From Nicotiana tabacum (taxonomy: Eukaryota > Streptophyta > Magnoliopsida > Solanales > Solanaceae): a stretch of DNA of 64,000 nt. Under the pieces are notes generated by a model. The model was not told the DNA's origin, searched no databases, and saw only the letters and a list, made by a program, of their open reading frames with translations. How positions within the stretch are numbered: position 1 is the stretch's first letter; every line of letters begins with the position of its first letter. Of the stretch, positions 34,559 to 47,162 are shown piece after piece. The translations under genes were made by a program, and so were the position numbers. The stretch is from assembly GCF_000715075.1 (NCBI RefSeq), contig NC_134096.1:66717026-66781025 (forward strand). The letters run 5' to 3'.

Positions 34559-35420
34559 TGTCGCGGCCCCATTTTTCTCGCGAAAAGCGGGCTTCGACAT
34601 GTGACAACTCCTTTTAGATTGGGAGATAGAGTGCTAAAGGAGAAGAGTTGCCACCTAACAATTTTTAAGGTGCGCTAGGGCACCTATTATGCAGATAACA
34701 CTGTTTGACTAGTCAACGCCACCAAAGATCGGGTAAGGGCCCAAGTTACCTCAAAGAGAAGGTGTTAGGCACTCTTCGAGGTCCACAACTGTAGGTCCCG
34801 ACCGAACTTAAGATTATGTGGATTACGATTAAGCTAGGTGATCAAATAAACAAAGGAGTTCAGAAGTCACAGAACTTTATTTCAATATGATTGACATAGA
34901 TCTTAGTGTGAATATAAGGATACAACTATTTAGATCTAATAACAACGTACAAAGAGGAGGGGGGGTCCTAAGTTTTTTAGCCTAAAGGATTACCCCGTGC
35001 AACATAAATAATACTTCGTAACTCCCTCAAGATGGGGTGTTACTCATATTATTCAGCGGGCACAGACTATCATCTCCTACTACCCGATTACTATGTTAAA
35101 GTTGTTACTTAAAAGCGTTCTAATTCAATTATAGGTCTTACCCTGTGCGTGCACTACCCGTCCCATACCTATGGTCCAGGAGGTATTGGACCTTTACTTG
35201 GGTGGTTTTACACCTTACTTAGGATGCTCAGAAATATCAAAACTAGGCGACATACAAAAACACATTGGAATTCAAGTATGGACAATTAAGGGCTCAAGTT
35301 TGCCTCCACACTTAAACAACAAATGCACACAAGACAAGTTTTCATGTTAGGCAATTCCAAATTAAGAACCTTAAGCCATTAGACATGATTTCTATGTGAC
35401 AAGGCATCAAAGCACACATG

Positions 35421-38158
35421 CAGTTTCAGAGGCCAGGCACTGCTCATAGACAGGATTATACACGCTGATTATTGAGATTACAGGTTTTCAGTTATTAACC
35501 ATGTTGTGTCTAGGTGACTTACACAGTAAAGAGTAATGAAGACCATTGGGAGGAGCCCAGAATTACTTATGCTTGAGGACAATGGCATAAACAAGCAGTA
35601 AACAGTTTTTAGAGGTCCATCATTAATATAGAACGAGAAATTATACCCTATAGGCATGATCTCTAATAGTTGATGCTTGGAACTTATTTTATTGTTATAC
35701 TTAGTCCTATAGGCATGGTTTCTAGTGAAAAATGCGATACAGTAGCAAATGAAATGATCCAAATCCTATAGGCCTGATTTCTAGCATATATGCTGCAGCA
35801 ATGCAAATTGAAGGAAAGTTCAACAATATTTATTTCCTATGGGCATGTTTTCTAATAACATGTAGCAACAAGGATAATTGAAGCATTTAAGCTCATGCTT
35901 TGCTAGTAGACAAGTAGTGTGTGTGTGTGCTTCTCCTAATGGCATGCTTTCTATAGTGTACATAGAGAATGAATGACACATATAGCAAACACATTATTAA
36001 GTCCTATAGGCATGTTATCTACCCATCGCATGTAAATATTAAAATCTACCCCATTCCCTTTTACTAACAACCCCAATTGTTTATACAAAGATTATTATAG
36101 GCCCAGTAATAAGTAAAAGTAACAGTGTTACATAACAGTGATAAGATGCCCACAACAGGCCTAATAAATACCCAGCATTGCATGGGCCTTCAATAGCTTT
36201 TACACAGCATACCCAGGCCTTCAATAAAGAGCCACATTCAATACATGACTCAGGTAACCATAGAGGAGTCCAAAACCAGTTTACTCAACCATGGCACCAA
36301 GTGTTGCACCATTTAAATCAGCCAATTCAAGTACACCGCACATAACAGGGGGAAGTAGAGTGAATAGGAACAGTTTGAGATTGAGGGAGTGACTAAGGAC
36401 CAAGCCCTCGTGTGTCAGAGTTCACAAGGGTCTCAATTGGACTCCGAGCAGTGCTCACACTAGGGAGGCCAATAATAGAACCTAGGTAGCCTTGGCTTTC
36501 AGCCGGCTAAGAATGAAGAGTTCAGAATAGCATACGTTGCCAGTGAGGAAAATAGACAGAAGTTAGTAGATACATTCATATCCTAAAGTCATAGCCAAAT
36601 TGAGCATATAGAGTAATTAATCAAATAGGCCAGTAGGTTCAGCAGGACAGCAAAGCACCACATAGATAGCCTCATATTGAAAGAAATTGGGGAAGAAACA
36701 GGTTTGCAAGATATACATAGATTATCATTCATGACATTAAACCAATTGAGACCTAAGAGGTTCGGATTAATCTAAGCATGTATCTTAGGGTCATACTAAT
36801 AAGTATTTAGACATTGTGATAAACACTAGAAGAGACAGGGTATCAAATGAACAAAATACAGAGTGGAAATATATTAGCATGGAAGCAAGATCATAGTCGA
36901 TAGAAAATGGTTTTAATACAAATTGCGACACATTGTACATGCAAGACAGACATTACAGAGATTCAGGACAGTGTGTGATAGCAAACACATGTAGGTGTTC
37001 TAGGATTAATATAATAGAATAATCTACTAGAGAAGATCTAAGTTATGTCATAAAGCAAAATAGTTCAAACGGGGTAGAGAGATCAAGTTGAGATGACTGT
37101 CAAGATCTTAGTCAATCACTAATGGGGTAGGGGGATCATGATGAGTGACAAAAGAGCAAGTGAACATGTCACAATTAACACAGGAAGTTCTAACACAAGT
37201 ATGAAGCATTCATTATAGAGATTAAGGACAAAGCAAGTAAGCATGTATTAGGGAACATCCAGACACCTATACACTTAAGAGCATCAGATTATCCAAGTTG
37301 GACTTAGGCATACTTAGAACTAGTAGCATTAGGAAGAAGTTAGATGCTAAAAGACTTAGAAAAAAGTAGAATTAACAAAATCGTTCACAAAAGTAATCCA
37401 GAAAAAACATATTAAGCCAGGAATTTGAGAGGCGAGAACACATGCAAATCAAAGTCACATAGGGATGAAATTTCAAGAGTGAAGTTGCTTACGAGTTAAC
37501 GGACAACAATAAAGAACAAAAGATCCACAAGAACCCAAAAACCTCGATGCGTCAAAGTTCCCAAGAGCTTCGATCAACTCATGGCAATGCTCGCAACAAG
37601 AACATGTAACAAAAATGCTAATGGCCTTGTCTTTCAGCCGGCCAGTACAGAATACCAAGAAAGAGAGTAGCAAAAAAACCCAAATTTTAGTAAGAATCGA
37701 TTAATTTCCGTCCCCCCTCAGAAAGGAAAGTGAGGGGGTTTATATAACAGTCAAAAATCGAGCAAACACATAAGGAAACAAAGTAAATTGAACAACAAAT
37801 AAGGAAAGAAAACATGCAAATCAATTTGAAATCGATTTAAGAGAGAAATCAGGTAAACCCTAGTTTTTTAGGGAAAGTGTAAATCAACAGAAATCCAAAC
37901 GAAATCGGACTCACACAATATAGTATTTAACGTATGTAGACGCGGATATTGCCCAGATTCAAATGATTGAAATTGAATAGGCAGAATCGGAGAGATAGTA
38001 CTTGCCATGTATAGGCAAGTACCAAGTAATACCATGGAGGAACAACCAGTAGCGAAAAAGCACAGATATGGCAAGTAAATGAGAGGAGAATCCCATTAGG
38101 AGGGAGATTTAGGGAGTGGCGACGATTTAGGTTTCTTCAGAGAAGGGGGAGGTTTCTT
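35421..38158 (-). repeat. LTR duplication, copy 1
   Basis: A 2738 bp unit that corresponds to 59366-62085 of the right LTR. It carries GACAATGG and AACAGTTTTTAG near 35575, as the right LTR does. Confidence 0.93.
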
Positions 38159-40895
38159 CAGTTTCAGAGGCCAGGCACTGCTCATAGACAGGATTATACA
38201 CGTTGATTATTGAGATTACAAGTTTCCAGTTATTAACCCTGTTGTGTCTAGGTGACTTTCACAGTAAAGAGTAATGAAGACCATTGGGAGGAGCCCAGAA
38301 TTACTTATGCTTGATGACAGTGGCATAAACAAGCAGTAAACAATTTTTAGAGGTCCATCATTAATATAGAGCGAGTAATTATACCCTATAGGCAGGATCT
38401 CTAACAGTTGACGCTTGGAACTTATTTTATTGTTATACTTAGTCATATAGGCATGGTTTCTAGTGAAAATTGTGATACAGTAGCAAATGAAATGATCCAA
38501 ATCCTATAGGCATGATTTCTAGTATATATGCTGCAGCAATGCTAATTGAAGGAAAGTTCAACGATATTTATTTTCTATGGGCATGTTTTCTAATAACATG
38601 TAGCAACAAGGATAATAGAAGCATTTGAGCTCATGCTTTTCTAGTAGACAAGTAGTGTGAGTGTGTGCTTCTCCTAATGGCATGATTTATATAGTGTACA
38701 TAGAGAGTAAATGACACATATACCAAACACATTATTAAGTCCTATAGGCATGCTATCTACCCATCGCATGTAAATATTAAAATCTACCCCATTCCCTTTT
38801 ACTAACAACCCCAATTGTTTATACAAAGATTATTACATTCTCAATAATGAGTAAATTAACAAATATTACATAATAGTGATAAGAGGCCCACAACAAGCCT
38901 AATAAATACCCATCATTTCCTTGGCCTTCAATAGCTTTTACACAACATACCCAGGCCTTAAACAAAGAGCCACATTCAATACACGACTCAGGGATCCATA
39001 GAGGAGTCCAGAACCAGTTTACTCAACTATGGCACCAGGTGTTGCACCATTTAAATCATCCAATTCAAGTACAAAACACATAACAGAGGGAAGTAGAGTG
39101 AATAGGAATAGTTTGAGATTGAGGGAGTGACTAAGGACCAAGCCCCAGTGTGTCAGAGTTCACAAGGGTCTCAATTGGACTCCGAGCAGTGCTCACACTA
39201 GGGAGGCCAATAATAGAACCTAGGTAGCCTTGGCTTTCATCCAGCTAAGAATGAAGAGTTCAGAATAGCATAAGTTGCCAGTGAGGAAAATAGACAGAAG
39301 TTAGGAGATATATTCATATCCTAAAGTAGACATAGCCAAATTGAGCATATAAAGTAATTAATCAAATAGGTCAGTAGGTTCAGCAGGACAGCAAAGCACC
39401 ACATAGATAGCCTCATATTGAAAGAAATTGGGGAAGAAACAGGTTTGAAAGATATACATAGATTATCATTCATGAAATTAAATCAATTGAGACCTAAGAT
39501 GTTTGGATTAAGCTAAGCATGCATCTTAGGGTCATGCTAATAAGTATTTAGACATTGTGATAAACACTGGAAGAGACAGGGTATCAAATGAACAAAAGAC
39601 AGACTAGAAACATATTAGCATGGAAGCAAGATCATAGTCGATAGATAATGGTTTTAATATAAATTGAAACACATTGTACATACAAAGACATACATTGCAG
39701 AGATTCAGGACAGTGTGTGATAGCAAACACATGTAGGTATTCTGGGATTAATATAATAGATTAATATACTAGAGAAGATCTAAGTTATGTCGTAAAGCAA
39801 AATAGTTCAAACAGGGTAGAGAGATCAAGTTGAGATGATTGTCAAGATCTTAGTCAATCACTAATGGGGTAGGGGGATCATGCTGAGCGACAAAAGAGCA
39901 AGTGAACATATCACATTTACCACAGGAAGTTCTAACACAAGTATGAAGTATTCATTATAGAGATTAAGGACAAAGCAAGTAAGCATGTGTTAGGGAACAT
40001 CCAGACACCCATACACTTAAGAGGATCAGATTATCCAAGTTGGACTTAGGCATACTCAGAACTAGTAGCATTAGGAAGAAGTTAGATGCTAAAAGACTTA
40101 TAACAAAGTAGAATTAACAAAATCGTGCGCAAAAGTAATCCAGAAAAAACATATTAAGCCCGAAATTTCAGAGGCGAGAACACATGCAAATAAAAGGCAC
40201 ATAGGGATGAAATTGCAAGAGTCAAGTAGCTTACCAGTTAACGGACAACAATAAAGAACAAAAGATCCACAAGAACCTAGATACCTCGATCTGTCAAAGT
40301 TCTCAAGAGCTTCGATAAATTCAAGGCAATGCTCGCACCAAGAACAGGTAGCAAAACACTAATGGCCTTGGCTTTCCAGTACAGAATACCAAGAAAGAGA
40401 GTAGAAAAAAACTCAAACTTTAGTAAGAATCGATTCTTTTCGGTCCCCCCTTAGAAGGGAAAGTGAGGGGGTTTATATAGCAGTCAAAAATCGAGCATAC
40501 ACATAAGGAAACAGAGTAAATTAAACAACAAATAAGGAAAGCAAATATGCAAATCAATTTGAAATCGATTTAAGAGAGAAATCAGGTAAACCCTAGTTTT
40601 TTAGGGAGAGTGTAAATCAGCAGAAATCCAAACGAAATCAGACTCACTCAATATAGTATTGAACGTATGTAGATGCGATATGGCCCAGATTCAAATGATT
40701 GAAATTGAATGGACAGAATCAGAGAGATAGTACTTGCCATGTTTAGGCAAGAATCAAGTAATACCATGGAGGAACAACCAGTAGCAGAAAAGCACAGATA
40801 TGGCAAGTAAATGAGAGGAGAATCCCATTAGGAGAGGGATTAGGAGAGAGATTTAGGGAGTGGCGGCAATTTAGGGTTCTTCAGAGAAGAGGGGG
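38159..40895 (-). repeat. LTR duplication, copy 2
   Basis: The second copy of the 2.74 kb unit, joined to copy 1 at ...GGTTTCTTCAG|TTTCAGAGG. It differs from copy 1 at many sites (for example GACAGTGG and AACAATTTTTAG near 38325). After 40895 the sequence continues into the unduplicated end of the LTR. Confidence 0.93.
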
Positions 40896-41586
40896 GTTCC
40901 AGGGCGGCGGGTGAGAGGGAAATGGGGATAAGGGTTTAGGGGTTGGGCAAATAAAAGGGTAGGTTAGTTCTGGGCCGTTGATCTTAGAGATCAACGGCTA
41001 GGATTTAAAGAGGGATTGGGGCAGGTTAATTAGAAGGGTCGTGACCGGGTTGGATTAGAAAGGTTGTTTGATTTGGGCTGGGGTTATTGGGCTAAGGTAA
41101 TGGGCTAATCTAGTCCGAAAAATCACTTAGAAATTGGGCCAGCCTTTTAAACTCGTTATTTAGCAAAATATAATTTATAAAAATAATTAGTAAATGAGTG
41201 AAATATTTTTATGCATTAAAATCATTCAGAATAATGATTTAAAATTATAAAAATATAAAATGTTGTTTTTGACACAAATAGTATAAATAAGGAGCATTTG
41301 TATATCAATATAGGCCATTATTGCAAAATTAAATAAATAGGTTAAAAAATACTAATGTAATTATATGGAATGAAATAAAATATTTGAAACATATATTATA
41401 GGTGCAAAATAATTATTTTAAGTAACTAAGTCATTATAAAATAATTTAAAAGGATAATTACTAGATATTTACATATAATTTAAATACAAAAAAATTAATT
41501 TAAAACTCTAAAATTAGGGAAAATTATAGAAAATCCATTTATAGGTTTGTAAACTAAATAATGATGCAAAAAATGTTATTTTGAAA

Positions 41587-41588
<2 letters not shown>

Positions 41589-41639
<51 letters not shown>
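41589..41639. repeat. (AT)n followed by poly-T
   Basis: About 18 AT units followed by a run of about 16 T, just inside the 3' LTR end. The right LTR has only about five AT units at the same place. Confidence 0.95.
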
Positions 41640-41673
41640 AAAAAAAATATGAGGGCAAAATTGGGTATCAACA

Positions 41674-43719
41674 ATTGCCCCTCTTTACCCGGGAATGATG
41701 AAAGAGTTGTCGGGTAAAGAATATGATGATCAATTTTGGACGAATTGAGTGAGGGATGGTGTGATTTGAAAAAATGTGGGTCGATCCCTTGTTCCTGAGT
41801 TGCCTACATATCCCTGGTGTTACGAAAATCAGGCTGTGTGTAGTTCTGGATCCAACGGTGAACTGAACTGATGGAGTTGTTATAGGAACGGTTGTATGCT
41901 TCGGAAAAGGGTTCTTTTGGGTGGGACAATATCAGATGAATTTGCGCGAAATCATGAATGTGAATCTAAAATGTTATGGATGTATCTCAAAACGAGTATC
42001 TGAACGGTTACCAAGTAAAAGTGGGTAACTGATGGTGGTTGGTTGCGTTTGAAATAATTGCAGGATGTGAACGTTGAACTAAAACCGGAGCGAAGATTGC
42101 TCCTGTTAGGAGAAAGGTTACTTCCTGGATTACCTGCAAAACTTAAAACACGATTCATGTAAGTATATATGGATTATTGCGAGAATTTAAACATTATGCG
42201 AATTCCCTTTGGACCATGAAAGTTGTCTTTGGACGGTGAGGATGATGTCCTTAGACCATGACGTCCTGGGTCATGAATCATGTGATAAGGGATTCGCAGG
42301 CCATGAAATGATGTCCTTGGGCCATGAAAATGGTGCCTCTGAACTATGATGCCTTTGAATAATGATGTGCAATACTAAGAGATCCTCAGGCCATGGAATG
42401 GTGTCTTCCAACTATGAGGATGATGCCTTCGGAGTATGACGCCTTTGGACAAAGATGGTGATGTTTCAGCCAATGAGAAGCGACGATATGATGCTAGGTC
42501 GTATGTAAAGTGAAACAGATCTTAGGCAATGATTAGCCGCAGGTGAATAGAAGACAGTGCTAGGCCTTAAATAGCAGAATGGAGAGAAAAGGCAGTGCTT
42601 AGCCGTATGCAAGAAGGGGAGGTTGGGCTTAGCCTCATGCAAAATAGGAGACAATTCTTAGTCTCATGCGAAGAAGGCAATGTTTAGCCTTATGCAGTTA
42701 AGGAGGCAGGGCTTAGCCTCGTGCAAATAAGAGACAGTGCTTAGTCTCATGCAAAGAAAGGCAGTGCTTAGCCTTATGCAGTTAAGGAGGCAATGCTTGC
42801 AAATAGGAGACAATGCTTAGTCTCATGAAAAGAAAAGCAGTGCTTAGCCTTATGCAGTTAAGGAAGCAGGGCTTAGCCTCATGCAAAATAGGAGACAATG
42901 CTTAGTCTCATGCGAAGAAGGCAATGTTTAGCCTTATGCAGTTAAGGAGGCATTGTTTAGCCTCATGCAAAATAGGAGATAATGCTTAGTCTCGATGTAA
43001 CGAAAGACAGTGCTTAGTCTTATGCAGTTAAAGAGGCAATGCTTAGCCTCATGCAAAATAGGAGACAATGCTTAGTCTCATGCAAAGAAAGACAATGCTT
43101 AGCCTTATGCAGTTAAGGAGGTAATGTTTAGCCTCATGCAAAGAATAGGAGGCAAGTGGAAAAGTATTTCTTATCTGAAGATATTTGTGCTAGGTAATCT
43201 GAAGGCAGTGTCTTGATGTATCTGCGAGTATCGTTATCTTATTGTACCTGCATTCAAAGAAAAATTGTGAGTTATGTGGGGGAAGGTTGGTTTGCATTTT
43301 TGCCTTCTACCTTGTCTGTGCTCCTGTCTTTAGATCATGTTTGAGTTACCCTGGGTAGCATCTGGCTGCCATAGAAATAAAGTTTTCGAAAAATATGCAT
43401 GCATTTGATAAATATAGTTGTTTTTAAATATAGTAGTATGTGATATCAAGTAAGTTAGATGAACCCATGACTGTGACATATTTTAGATACATTGCGACCT
43501 TCTTGCTTTAGAATTTTGAGGGTCCTCCTCAAAATTCTGCCCCAGTTTGAAAGCAATTCTTTGATTGTTCTGTGTATGACGAAGTTGGTTGTACTTATTT
43601 CAGAATTTTGAGGGTCCTCCTCAAATTCTTCCCCAGTTTCTCACCATGGCAAAATGAAGATCTTATTGAGATGTGACAAAACCCACAGGGCTGCCTACGT
43701 ATCCCCTCTTAAACGGGAA
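41674..43719 (-). other. 3' untranslated region of the Ogre-like element with polypurine tract
   Basis: The minus strand reads AAAGAGGGGCAAT directly next to the LTR (41674-41687), the polypurine tract for plus-strand priming. The remaining 2 kb is non-coding: a stretch with recurring GGACCATGA/GGCCATGAA phrases (42210-42460), a tandem repeat array (42530-43150), and two copies of AGAATTTTGAGGGTCCTCCTCAAA around 43511 and 43601. In the latter, GAGGGTCCTC is itself nearly palindromic. Confidence 0.8.
42530..43150. repeat. 3' UTR tandem repeats (GGAGACAATGCTTAGTCTCATGCAAA)
   Basis: Alternating sub-units GGAGACAATGCTTAGTCTCATG, AAAGGCAGTGCTTAGCCTTATG and CAGTTAAGGAGGCAATGCTTAGCC form a composite unit of about 80-110 bp, repeated about six times. 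Each sub-unit has the common core G(C/A)A(A/G)TG(C/T)TTAG(C/T)CT(C/T)ATGCA. Tat/Ogre elements are known for such variable 3' UTR arrays, which can give rise to satellite DNA. Confidence 0.92.
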
Positions 43720-44172
43720 TTAGGTCAAGCATAGTTCAGTTATATCGAATGAAGAAATGTAAATAATCTCAACATTGTATCTCTTGACTGCGTCTGAGTT
43801 GATAGGTTTTGGCCAAATTTCTCCGTCCATTTCTGCAAGTATGAGCGCTCCTCCTGTTAGTATTATGTGAACCATGTAGGGCCCTTGCCAATTCCATTTG
43901 GCTTTATCTTGATGCGGGAAGATCCGCTTTAGCACCAACTACCCTGGTGTGAATTGTCTGGGCCTGACCCTTTTATTTAAAGCTCTGGATATTCTGTTCT
44001 GGTAAAGTTGACTATGACATACGGCGTTTATTCTTTTTCTGTCAATGAGAGACAGTTGTTCATAACGACTTCGTATCCATTCTACATCACTGAGTTCAGC
44101 CTCTTGTATGATTCTCAAAGAAGGAATTTCTACTTCGGCAGGAATGATGGCTTCAGTACCATAGACCAGCAA
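43720..44172 (-). pseudogene. Integrase C-terminal region of the Ogre-like element
   Basis: The first frame (44172-43939) has LVYGTEAIIPAEVEIPS and KRVRPRQFTPG. After one in-frame stop (about 43936) the second frame (43938-43720) has LKRIFPHQDKAKWNWQGPY and GGALILAEMDG. These are the Tat-type C-terminal landmarks that follow the catalytic core. No chromodomain is present, as expected for Tat elements. Confidence 0.9.
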
Positions 44173-44244
44173 ATAAGAAGTTGCCCTAGTTGATGTGCGA
44201 ACCGTGGTGCGATATCCAAGTAGGGAAAATGGTAACTTCTCGTG

Positions 44245-44733
44245 TCATTGTTTGTGATTATCTATCATATTCCTTAGTATCTTCTTGATGTTCTTATTGG
44301 CGGCTTCCACAGCTCCATTCATTTGTGGCTTGTATGCAGTGGAATTCTTATGCTTGATCTTGAAGGTTTCACACATGGATCTCATCAAATCACTGTTAAG
44401 GTTGGCGACATTGTCAGTGATGATTGACTCCGGTACCCCAAATCGACAGACAATACGATCCCTAACGAAATCTGCTACGACCTTCTTAGTTACAACCTTG
44501 TAAGATACGGCTTCAACCCATTTTGTGAAATAGTCTATGGCCACTAGAATGAACCTGTGCCCATTTAAAGTGGCGGGTTCGATTGGACCAATAACATCAA
44601 TCCCCCAAGCGGAGAAAGGACAAGGTGCACTTGTTGCATTGAGTTCATTGGGTGGCACTCGTATCATATCAGCACGTACTTGGCATTGATGACACTTTTG
44701 GACATACCTAATGCAGTCTATTTCCATAGACAT
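44245..44733 (-). pseudogene. Integrase zinc finger and catalytic core of the Ogre-like element
   Basis: The Cys pair CHQCQ of the zinc finger is present. The catalytic triad is complete: the Asp in WGIDVIGP, the Asp in SIITDNVANLN and the Glu in NGAVEAANKNIKK. The frame is continuous with the second RNase H upstream apart from one TAG (44737). It ends after MIDNHKQ, and the C-terminal region follows in another frame. Confidence 0.92.
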
Positions 44734-44739
44734 CCAAAA

Positions 44740-45477
44740 CTACCATGCTCTTAATATCTTCTTAGCTAAAACAAAGCCATTCATGTGTGATCCGCAAGTT
44801 CCGTCATGTATTTCTTCAAGCAATTTGGATGCTTCCTTGGCGTTGACACACCGTAATAATCTCAGATCTAGAGTCCTTCTATACAGAATCCATCCGCTTT
44901 GGAAGAAGTGGTTAGATAATCTTCGGAGTGTGCATTTCTGAGTATGATTTGCGTGCTCCATGTATTCTCCTTTTGCCAAATATTCTTTGATATCATGGAA
45001 CCATGGATTTCCATCAATTTCTTCTTCAATGTGAGCACAATAAGCTGGATGGTTATGAATCCCTACCGGGATAGGGTCGATGAAATTCTTGTCTGGGTAT
45101 TGTATCATGGAAGATAGAGTGGCAAATACATCTGTGAACTCATTATGGATTCTCGGAACATGTTTGAACTCTATCTTTGTGAATCTCTTCTTCAATTCGT
45201 GTACATAGTACAAATACGACAGTATTTTGGTATTCTTTGTAGCCCATTCTCCTAGAACCTGATGTACCAAAAGGTCTGAGTCACCAATTACCAGCAATTC
45301 TTGAACGTTCATGTCAATGGCCAACTTGAGTCCCAAGATGCAAGCCTCATATTCTGCCATATTGTTGGTACATGGAAACCTGAGCTTTGTGGATACTGGA
45401 TAGTGTTGACCTATCTCTGATACTAAAACTGCTCCAATACCCACTCCTTTGAAATTTGTAGCTCCATCGAAGAACAT
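44740..45477 (-). pseudogene. Second, archaeal-type RNase H (aRH) of the Ogre-like pol
   Basis: It begins MFFDGATNFKGVGIGAVL with the first catalytic Asp, followed by NNMAEYEACILGLK (Glu) and GDSDLLVHQVLGEW (Asp), then FTDVFATLSSM. This extra RNase H, distinct from the one fused to reverse transcriptase, is diagnostic of the Tat lineage. The last part (GTCGSHMNGFVLAKKIL) leads into the integrase zinc-binding region. Confidence 0.92.
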
Positions 45478-46241
45478 TCTCCACCATCATAGGTTTCGGT
45501 GATATCTTCTCTTATGAATGATACCTCTTCATCGGTAAAATACATTTTCAGTGGTTCGTACTCTCCGTCGACAGGATTTTCTACCAAATGATCCGCCAAC
45601 GCTTGCCCCTTGACAGGCTTTTGAGTTACATAGATGATGTCGAACTCACTTAGTATTATCTGCCATTTTGCTAACTTCCCCGTGGGCATGGGTTTTTGGA
45701 AGATGTATTTTAACGGATCCATCCTTGATATGATATATATGGTGTAGGTACAGAAGTAGTGCCTCAACATTTGAACTATCCATGTCAAAGCGCAGCAAGT
45801 GCGTTCCAACAAAGAATATCATACTTCGTAGGGTGTGAACTTCTTGCTCTGATAGTATATGGCATGTTCCTTTCTTCCTGTCTTGTCGTGTTGTCCCAAG
45901 ACACAGCCGAAAGCCCCATCTAGTACAGATAAATAGAGTAGCAAAGGTCTCCCAGGTTCCGATGGGACCAGAAAAGGTGGTTTGGATAAATATTCTTTGA
46001 TCTTGTTAACGGCTTTCTAGCATTCTTCAGTCCAACTTGTTGCAACGTATTTCTTCAACATTTTGAAAATCGGTTCACAGATCACAGTTGATTGTGCTAT
46101 GAAACGGCTGATTTAATTGAGACGCCCTAAGAAACTCATCACATCTTTCTTGTTCTTCGGAGGTGGCAAATATTTGATAGCCTTGACCTTTGACGGGTCT
46201 AGCTCATTTCCTCGGCGGCTGACGATGAACCCTAACAGCTT
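45440..46241 (-). pseudogene. RNase H and reverse transcriptase C-terminal connection, Ogre-like
   Basis: From about 46040 the minus strand encodes VNKIKEYLSKPPFLVP, then GAFGCVLGQHD and AIYYQSKKFTPYEV. A stop follows near 45822. It continues LLERTCCALTW and KYIFQKPMPTGKLAKWQ (45812-45423). This is the retroviral-type RNase H joined to reverse transcriptase. Stops near 46019, 45822 and others, and a frameshift near 45480, break the chain to the second RNase H. Confidence 0.87.
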
Positions 46242-47162
46242 TCAAACAGGGACTCCGAAGGCACATTTTGCGGAATTTAGTTTCAGGTTGTACCTTCGAA
46301 GTCGATCAAAGAATTTCCTCAAATCTGCTATATGATCTGTGCTTCTCTTGGATTTGATAATGATGTCATCCATGTACACCTCTATCTCCCTGTGTATCAT
46401 GTCATGGAAAATGGTTGCCATGGCCCTCATATAGGTGGCTCCGGCATTCTTTAGGCCAAACGACATCATTTTGTAACAATATACTCCCCATGGTATAATA
46501 AAGGCTGTCTTTTTGGCATCCTCTTTATCCATCCAAATCTGATGATATCCCGCAAAGCAAACCACAAAGGATTGAAGTTCATGCTTGGCACAGTTGTCAA
46601 TCAGTATGTGTATATTGGGCAAAGGGAAATCATCTTTGGGACTTGCTCTGTTTAATTCCCGATAGTCGACACACACTCTGACCTTCCCATCTTTCTTTGG
46701 AACCGACACAATGTAGGCCAACCAGGTCGTATATTCAACCACTCTGAGAACCTTGGCTTTAATCTGCTTGGTGACTTCCTTCTTTATTTTCAGACTCATA
46801 TCTGGTTTGAACTTTCTAAGCTTCTGCTTTACAGGCACACATGTAGGGTTGGTAGGTAGTTTATGAGCCACTACGGACGTGCTCAAACCGGTCATATCAT
46901 CATAGGACCATGCAAAAATATCCTCATACTCCTTCAAGAACCGGATGTATTCTTCTTTCTCTGACGGCGATAGGTGAATGCTTACACGAGTTTCCTTGAC
47001 TGTTTCGGAGTCTCCCAAATTAACGGTTTCAATCTCATCCAAATTGGACTTAATCTTGTTTTTAAAAATTTTCACTTCTCTAATAATTTCCTCGGGTATT
47101 ATATCCTCTTCCAGATCCTCTGAATCACTATCCTTATGTTGCGTTGTCTCGTTACATGTCAC
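46242..47162 (-). pseudogene. Reverse transcriptase of the Ogre-like element
   Basis: A 306-residue open frame covers fingers and palm. It has an acidic leader, EDIFAWSYDDMTGL, VPKKDGKVRVCVDYRELNRA, DDFPLPNIHILID, the FAGYHQIWM box, GATYMRAM and the intact catalytic box VYMDDIIIKS. Downstream it ends at NSAKCAFGVPV, and the thumb lies in another frame. Most catalytic motifs are intact, so this is the best preserved enzyme of the element. Confidence 0.93.

Larger units (their letters stand above)
34559..41673 (-). repeat. 3' LTR of the Ogre-like element, with internal tandem duplication
   Basis: It runs from TGTCGCGGCCCC to GGGTATCAACA. At 7.1 kb it is 2.75 kb longer than the 5' LTR (58501-62865). 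The extra length is a tandem duplication: CAGTTTCAGAGGCCAGGC starts both copies at 35421 and 38159. Copy 1 is more like the right LTR than copy 2 is. It holds two TATA-like sites (about 37739 and 40471). Confidence 0.93.

Noticed and set aside
34559..34620. Possible host gene promoter at the GC-rich TGTCGCGGCCCC sequence
   Set aside because: It recurs at 58501 as the end of the Ogre LTR, so it is the element boundary.
35478..35762. 94-residue ORF that recurs at 38216 and 59421
   Set aside because: It lies in the three LTR copies of the Ogre-like element; the recurrence is explained by LTR duplication, and the protein shows no domain.
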